Below, piece after piece: positions 59,487-64,000 of a stretch of 64,000 nucleotides of DNA. This stretch comes from Candidatus Enterococcus murrayae (GTDB lineage: Bacteria; Bacillota; Bacilli; Lactobacillales; Enterococcaceae), in the NCBI RefSeq assembly GCF_017315985.1, contig NZ_JAFLVR010000015.1, positions 1 to 64,000 on the forward strand. Direction: 5' to 3'. The translations under genes were made by a program, and so were the position numbers. The notes under the pieces are model-generated. The model worked only from the letters and a program-made list of their open reading frames with translations, ran no database searches and was not told the origin of the DNA. Within the stretch, counting starts at the first letter, position 1; every line of letters starts with the position of its first letter.

Positions 59487-60553
59487 TCGTCTCCCTCCTC
59501 CTTTTTCTTTCGTTTTATAAGGCGATAACCTAAGAATAGGACAAGCAAAACAGTCACTAACACAAAGCCATAAAAAGTATTTGTCCACCATTCAGGGATA
59601 AATACCCGGAAGGCTGTTTGCTTATTCATCTTTTTCGCTAACGCTCTAGTGATGGTAAAATCCTTGCTGAATGCCCAACTAGTTGTCTCCCCTTTGACTT
59701 TTCCTGTAAAGGTGTAGTCACCAGCTGCGACTTCCTGCATGCCCCAATCGATTTGAAAAGGAAAGATGGAATTTGGGGCAATTTTTATATTTTTGAGTGT
59801 ATTCTTCGCAATGGTTTTGCTGGAGCCTTTTTTCGTGATCTTTCCTTCCGCTTCCAATTCTTGCAGCGCTTCTGGATGCGGATTTTGGATACGTGCCTCT
59901 AAAACCTTACTACCATAATCAATTTCTGGTTTTAGCTCTGTTAATTTCAGTTCGGTCTCACCATAGATTGGGGTCTCTTTGTTTTCAGTCAGAATCATGC
60001 CAATCGCATAGCCGTATGTATTCTTGACAGACATCCCATTCTCCGACTCTTCTTCTTTTTCTGGTTTCAATGAAATTCGAATACCGCCTAAAACAATGCC
60101 AGAGAAAGGTTCTGCTGGAACGTTCAGTTCTATTTCTGCTTTTCCTTCTGAATAGGCATCCACCGACACTTCTTTGTTTTTGGGCTTCGCCACCTCAGTG
60201 ATGGGAAGCTTCATACTCGCATCCGGTTTCTTATCGCGTTCATCGTAGGTGATCAAGCCGTTGCGATTGGTTGCCGCATTAATCACTTCTACTTTGTAGG
60301 TTTGTTTCTTCTCAGAAGTATTGAAAATTTTTACATCAACCGTTTGTCTGCCATTTGGTTGAACAAGCAAATGATAATAACCGATGCGATCATTGATTTG
60401 ATTTTCCGGTAAAACTGCCTGAACCGTAAAACCTGCTCGTTTCTCATTTTCAGTGATCTCTTGTGTGTTACTCGTTTTCTCGGCAAAACCACTCTCTCCG
60501 AAAAAACTAAACAAACATATGAGTAAAATAGCTATTGCTTTCGTCTGCTTCAT
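59483..60553 (-). CDS. DUF916/DUF3324 cell-surface protein (WxL partner)
   Basis: 356 residues from the ATG at 60553 (AGAGGGG site). Signal peptide, then the DUF916 peptidoglycan-binding part (FTVQAVLPENQINDRIGYYHLLVQPNGRQ ...), DUF3324 host-binding part (ENGMSVKNTYGYAIGMILTE, LKLTELKPEIDYGSKVLEARIQNPHPEAL) and a C-terminal membrane helix (WWTNTFYGFVLVTVLLVLFLGYRLI) with a basic tail. This is the usual companion of WxL proteins in csc-type clusters. Confidence 0.92.
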   Translation of the reverse strand: MKQTKAIAILLICLFSFFGESGFAEKTSNTQEITENEKRAGFTVQAVLPENQINDRIGYYHLLVQPNGRQTVDVKIFNTSEKKQTYKVEVINAATNRNGLITYDERDKKPDASMKLPITEVAKPKNKEVSVDAYSEGKAEIELNVPAEPFSGIVLGGIRISLKPEKEEESENGMSVKNTYGYAIGMILTENKETPIYGETELKLTELKPEIDYGSKVLEARIQNPHPEALQELEAEGKITKKGSSKTIAKNTLKNIKIAPNSIFPFQIDWGMQEVAAGDYTFTGKVKGETTSWAFSKDFTITRALAKKMNKQTAFRVFIPEWWTNTFYGFVLVTVLLVLFLGYRLIKRKKKEEGDE

Positions 60554-60636
60554 CAGAACCCCTCTTAAAAGAAAAAGGCTGAAAATAAATCCAGTCATCT
60601 TCAACCTATTTCCTAGTTATCTATCTGTTTTAAAAT

Positions 60637-61434
60637 TTAAATCGAATCCGTTAATGTCCAGTCAATCGTTCCAGTGTATTGCTCTCCTGCCGCAACCTTG
60701 TTCATTGGAACATCTGGAACAACTAAGTTAATATTGTTAAATTCTCCTTGCCAATATCCTTCCCCACGACCATCTGCATCGCCAGGACTTGTTTCACCTT
60801 TTGCACTCATAATTAATGAACTAGCGGTTTTAATTTCAACTGCTGCAGTCACTTTATCTGGTGTATGCGCCCCAGCACCAGCAATTGTTGGTGTTTCGGT
60901 CCATGGTGTTGGAGATACTTGAGGGGTTAACTCGTTGATTGCTTGAGTCATTGTAATTCTTGCGCCATCTAATTTTTTAGTGGCACTAACTTTCAGATCA
61001 TCCGTTAATTTAGCTTCCAGTTGCCAACCAGAGGCACGTTTCCCTCGAACATCGCCAACCGCAAAGTGTTTGATTGTCGGGTTGGTACCACCTGATCCAC
61101 CTGTATCAGATGCATTGGGTGCACTTCCCCATTCCCAATTTGAATCAAGAGCAATTGTTGTATTTCCCGTTACTGTCGTTGTTGGCACTGCGGTTTCCGC
61201 AAAGATAAATTCTTTAGGGACATAAAGCAATCCAAAATCGCTCGCTGGTGGATCAACAGGTGGCACAATTGGTGGTGTAATCGGCGGTGTCACTAATGTT
61301 CCTTTCTTAAACTTAACAGAACCATTCGATTTCCCACCATATGTAGCCGCATCTGCCGGTAATGCAGTTGTTACTAACACCCCTCCTAGGAATGCTGCAC
61401 TTAACAAACCTGTAACTAACTTTTTCTTATTCAT
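60637..61434 (-). CDS. WxL-domain surface protein
   Basis: 265 residues. Signal peptide (KLVTGLLSAAFLGGVLVTTALPADA), a Pro-rich start (PPITPPIVPPVDPPAS), then a single WxL domain with two motifs, GKRASGWQLEAKL and the terminal TIDWTLTDSI. It binds peptidoglycan non-covalently. It is the first gene of the WxL operon, which continues with DUF916/3324, LPXTG, large WxL, small membrane protein and the regulator. Confidence 0.92.
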   Translation of the reverse strand: MNKKKLVTGLLSAAFLGGVLVTTALPADAATYGGKSNGSVKFKKGTLVTPPITPPIVPPVDPPASDFGLLYVPKEFIFAETAVPTTTVTGNTTIALDSNWEWGSAPNASDTGGSGGTNPTIKHFAVGDVRGKRASGWQLEAKLTDDLKVSATKKLDGARITMTQAINELTPQVSPTPWTETPTIAGAGAHTPDKVTAAVEIKTASSLIMSAKGETSPGDADGRGEGYWQGEFNNINLVVPDVPMNKVAAGEQYTGTIDWTLTDSI

Positions 61435-61799
61435 CTCTTTTCTCTCCTCTAATCTTTATTTTTTTATATAAAATGTACAAACCGTACATTAGATATTAAA
61501 ATGACAGGTAGAATCATTTTAAGCCTATCAGGATTACTTTTTTTCTATGTTTAAACAAAACTATGAATCCATGGATAGTCATTGAGTAATCAGCGTTTAT
61601 CAAGTTTTCATGACGGAGAATGACGGCGGATAAAATGAACGGGCCTTCATCAAAATCATCATTTCTTAGTTGTGATAAAAAAGATCCTTAAAATTGTTAG
61701 CTAAAATTAGTAAGCGCTTACTTAAAATAGACAAAACAAAGAGGGCAATAAGTTAGATAAACAAATTTTTTTTAATTTACCTTTTACTCATGGATAGAG
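61435..61799. other. WxL operon upstream region
   Basis: AATGTAC-N5-GTACATT (61472-61490) lies ~40 bp before the first WxL ATG. Further up are TGACGG repeats (61611-61634) and a perfect 14-bp palindrome AGTAAGCGCTTACT (61709-61722) with a CG centre like LacI/CcpA operators. No ORF is supported. Confidence 0.5.
61611..61634 (+). repeat. TGACGG direct repeat pair downstream of the integrase gene
   Basis: TGACGG at 61611 and TGACGGCGGATAAA at 61621-61634. The second unit matches TGACGGCAAATAAA at 62933-62946 on the other side of the integrase gene (12 of 14). Confidence 0.5.
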
Positions 61800-62906
61800 C
61801 TAAGAAACAGCGGCTTCCATGCGATAAATCACTTCTACTCGTTGTTCGGTCATAGAATCTGCATAAGTATCTAAGGTCAGTTTGGTAGAGTTGTGTCCTA
61901 AGAGTGCGCTGACAGATAGGATATCGCTTTGCGCTTCTAGACAACGAGTCGCGAATGTATGACGTAACTGGTGGAAGTGGATTTCTTCTAACCCGCATTT
62001 TTTTCGAATCCGATGAAAATGATAGGTTAATAGTCTTGGCTCCATTGGATGACCTTTCGTGGAAAACACGTAGTTTCCTTTTGATTTGCGACGATGCTTG
62101 AGTAGGTTCTTTTTTAGCGCTTGTCCCATCGGAACGGATCGTGTACCTGATTCGGTTTTAGTTGAGCCAATGAGCAGCTGCGTTTTTTGTTCGCCTATTC
62201 CTAAAGCAACACGCTGATAGGTGTGATTCACTGTAATCATATTCCGTTCAAAATCAATATCCTTCCATCGCAGAGCGGCGATCTCACCGATTCGCAATCC
62301 GGTATGCAGGGCTAAATAGGTAGGTATGCCGGTCTGATTTTTTTCAGCTAAGGCAACTTTTTCCAACTTTCGTTGTTCCCGTTTATTCAATGAGCGAATG
62401 GTTTTTTTGGGTTTCTTTGGCAGCTTTAAGGAGAGAAAGGGATTCTCTTTTAGGTAGTTTTTTTGTTTGGCGGCCGTTAAACATTGAGCGGTGATTCTTA
62501 AAATGACCTGCATTGTAGAAACTTCCAATCCCATCGTTCGCCAAAGCTGGATCAAGTGTTTCCCTGTTTCTTCGGTGAGCTCGTTTAAATACGTTTCTCC
62601 AATATATGGAAACACGTATTTTTTTAGTTTGTAGTCATAAGAACTATAGGTGGCGGGTTTTACCTCCTGCTGGATGTCTTTTAACCACGTCATTCCCCAT
62701 TCTTCTAAAGGGATACAGGCATCCCCATAGAGTTCTTGTTGGGTGAGATAGTAGGCTTTCATTGAATAGAGCTTTGTTCGTACGTCATTGAATGTTCGTC
62801 CATAGATATAACCATATTTGATTTGGCGATTGGGTTTATAGCCTTTTTTATAGCGTCCTTCCCAACGACCATCTTTTCTTTTATAGATATTTTCTCCTCT
62901 GCGCAT
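61800..62906 (-). CDS. Tyrosine site-specific integrase
   Basis: 368 residues. N-terminal AP2-like arm-binding region (KRKDGRWEGRYKKGYKPNRQ), SAM-like core-binding domain (WLKDIQQEVKPATYSSYDYK), and a catalytic domain with R205 (HTGLRIGEIAAL), K250, H312-Q-L-R315 (HFHQLRHTFATR), H338 and Y348 (LTLDTYADSM), all intact. The arrangement is that of Tn916/phage-type integrases. No excisionase, relaxase or phage genes lie nearby within the window. The gene has an AGGAGGAGAAGG ribosome site. Confidence 0.92.
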   Translation of the reverse strand: MRRGENIYKRKDGRWEGRYKKGYKPNRQIKYGYIYGRTFNDVRTKLYSMKAYYLTQQELYGDACIPLEEWGMTWLKDIQQEVKPATYSSYDYKLKKYVFPYIGETYLNELTEETGKHLIQLWRTMGLEVSTMQVILRITAQCLTAAKQKNYLKENPFLSLKLPKKPKKTIRSLNKREQRKLEKVALAEKNQTGIPTYLALHTGLRIGEIAALRWKDIDFERNMITVNHTYQRVALGIGEQKTQLLIGSTKTESGTRSVPMGQALKKNLLKHRRKSKGNYVFSTKGHPMEPRLLTYHFHRIRKKCGLEEIHFHQLRHTFATRCLEAQSDILSVSALLGHNSTKLTLDTYADSMTEQRVEVIYRMEAAVS

Positions 62907-62920
62907 AATCCTTCTCCTCC

Positions 62921-62946
62921 TGACGGCTTATTTGACGGCAAATAAA
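62921..62946 (+). repeat. TGACGGC direct repeat pair upstream of the integrase gene
   Basis: TGACGGC at 62921-62927 and TGACGGCAAATAAA at 62933-62946, just before the integrase ribosome site. Compare 61611-61634. Confidence 0.5.
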
Positions 62947-63218
62947 CAGAAAAATAACTCTGTTTCGTGCTTCTTTGAATGAATGGCTAGGAATAGAATC
63001 ATCCAATAGCCACTCGTTTATTCTTTTTTCTCAATTTTTATAAAACATATTGATTATTCTTTTACTATATTTTATAATTAACTCATGGTAATTTAATTTT
63101 TTAACAAAATAATAGGGTTGATTCAATAAAAATATTCATGGTTTTGTTTAAACTATGTAACTTTTCTATATAAAAAATACCTTTTCAATTTATTTCTAAT
63201 TCCACTCAAACAAATGGT

Positions 63219-63252
63219 TAAAAGACTTTCCTGCTTTAGGAAGGTCTTTTTT
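63219..63252 (+). terminator. Orphan plus-strand terminator
   Basis: AAAAGACTTTCCT / AGGAAGGTCTTTT stem (one mismatch) with six T residues; no plus-strand gene is upstream. Confidence 0.7.
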
Positions 63253-63428
63253 GCAGCAATTTTTAACAATCATTCATCACTTTCCACTCCTTCCTCGTCC
63301 GAATAACATCATTGCCTGTCTTTCCCTTGTGTGCCATAGATTGAAGGACTGTATCCATAACACTTTTGACATACTAATCTTTCACGAAAACAATCATTCC
63401 TTCTCCAATCCATTAATCACGACAGACG

Positions 63429-63461
63429 AAAAAGAGGGCTGAATTTCTCCAGTCCTCTTTG
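63429..63461 (-). terminator. Terminator downstream of the glycosyltransferase gene
   Basis: Minus-strand CAAAGAGGACTGG / CAGCCCTCTTT stem and a T-run, ~90 nt after the stop at 63550. Confidence 0.75.
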
Positions 63462-63549
63462 TTCGCTTAGTAATTCACCAAGTTCCTATTCGTATGTTCG
63501 CTTCAATGACTTCCTTTGACTCATGAGGGCTGACGACTGATGGAAGCAA

Positions 63550-64000
63550 TCATCTTTTCTGTCGATCTGGACTTTTCCAAGTGCCTGAGCCAAAGCCTAG
63601 GATGGTTTTCACTGCTGGGATAAAGGTTGTGAGAATCGTCAAGGCGTTCATGATCCAATAGAACAACATATACAGCGGCGCAAACAACAAGTACTTCAGT
63701 TTCCTTCCTCGGTCATCTGCAATTAGCGAGGCCACCAGCTGAAAAATTCCAGAGATCATTTCAAAACAAACAAAGAGAAAAGCCATGGTAAACATGTGGT
63801 ATAGTCGTTCATAGTTTCCGTTTACCAAAAAGGTGATCACGCTAAAAAGGAATAGGAGAGACGAGATCCAAAAGAAGAATGACCAGATGATACTGAAGGT
63901 TTGATCCACAAACATCACCGTTCGTCCGATATTTTCAAATGGATGCAGCAGCACCTTTTTAAAGTTGGTTAGCCAAACTTCTGTCCCACCTTTTGCCCAC
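63550..64000 (-). CDS. Processive family 2 glycosyltransferase, C-terminal part (cut by window end)
   Basis: The frame is open from the window edge and reads WAKGGTEVWLTNFKKVLLHP, the position of the QxxRW-AxGG motif of PgaC/HAS/NodC-type processive GT2 enzymes. It is followed by four or more membrane helices (SIIWSFFFWISSLLFLFSVITFLV, YLLFAPLYMLFYWIMNALTILTTF) and the basic end WKSPDRQKR. It likely builds a poly-N-acetylglucosamine- or hyaluronan-like polymer. The N-terminal catalytic domain lies outside the window. Confidence 0.8.
   Translation of the reverse strand, partial: WAKGGTEVWLTNFKKVLLHPFENIGRTVMFVDQTFSIIWSFFFWISSLLFLFSVITFLVNGNYERLYHMFTMAFLFVCFEMISGIFQLVASLIADDRGRKLKYLLFAPLYMLFYWIMNALTILTTFIPAVKTILGFGSGTWKSPDRQKR

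Larger units (their letters stand above)
62947..63549. other. AT-rich intergenic region with two terminators
   Basis: No supported CDS. Holds a plus-strand terminator at 63219-63252 with a possible promoter TTGTTT-17-TATATA (63144-63172), and a minus-strand terminator at 63429-63461. Confidence 0.5.

Noticed and set aside
61800-62906. Border of a conjugative element or prophage
   Set aside because: No relaxase, replication, excisionase or phage structural genes within the window; only the integrase is present.
63251-63442. 63-codon plus-strand frame
   Set aside because: Starts inside a terminator and ends in another one; no ribosome site and no recognisable composition.
1-64000. CRISPR arrays, tRNA or rRNA genes
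   Set aside because: No regularly spaced repeats and no cloverleaf- or rRNA-like segments were recognised on reading.

Overview
The window looks like a chromosomal accessory region of a low-GC Gram-positive coccus, most likely an Enterococcus. The reasons are WxL-domain surface proteins with a DUF916/DUF3324 partner, a class C sortase pilus locus, many PTS operons with PRD regulators, and a gene set matching the family names EF_0829 to EF_0839 of E. faecalis. The species cannot be fixed from sequence reading alone. No rRNA, tRNA or CRISPR array was seen. Most genes are on the minus strand.

Layout. 0-4 kb: AraC regulator, HelD-type helicase, small membrane protein and an apparently autoregulated TetR gene. 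4-13 kb: a carbohydrate locus with a mannose-family PTS (EIIA, D, C, B), a Gfo/Idh/MocA dehydrogenase and an RpiR regulator, followed upstream by nanE, an Rpe/AlsE-type epimerase, a class II aldolase, a GntR regulator and a zinc dehydrogenase. 13.3-16.5 kb: a class A beta-lactamase-like serine hydrolase, a zinc-ribbon membrane protein, and a second hydrolase paralogue in which all three catalytic motifs are replaced. 16.8-22.4 kb: a five-gene peptide/nickel-type ABC transporter behind a perfect consensus promoter. 22.7-31 kb: a degenerate HAD-like protein, then an operon with DgaF- and DgaE-like enzymes, an amidohydrolase, four proteins of an unnamed transport-like set (DUF4310, DUF4311, DUF4312, SFCGS) and two PRD proteins.

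31-36.7 kb: MerR regulator with a divergent hydrolase, a type II toxin-antitoxin pair with a frameshifted toxin, CorA, small regulators and hypothetical proteins. 36.7-43.2 kb: pilus operon (large tip adhesin, backbone pilin, class C sortase). 43.5-48 kb: VanZ-family pseudogene, XRE regulator, acyltransferase and a multi-pass membrane protein. 48-53.2 kb: ascorbate-type PTS with a transaldolase-like aldolase and a divergent PRD activator, separated by a 64-bp dyad. 53.4-55.4 kb: MazE-like antitoxin with a dead mazF, an IS30-family remnant, an intact VanZ-family gene and a 35-aa small membrane protein. 55.4-61.4 kb: WxL surface-protein operon ending in a winged-helix regulator. 61.8-64 kb: a stand-alone tyrosine integrase and the 3' end of a family 2 glycosyltransferase.

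The strongest candidate for an undescribed system is the 23.4-31 kb operon. The lyase and aldolase need a 6-phosphorylated sugar acid, yet the operon has no kinase and no recognisable PTS EII. The DUF4310/4311/4312/SFCGS set, regulated by PRD proteins, may therefore be a divergent phosphotransferase-type transporter. Other notable points are the hydrolase/pseudo-hydrolase pair, two toxin-antitoxin loci that have both lost their toxin but kept the antitoxin, and matching direct repeats on both sides of the integrase gene.
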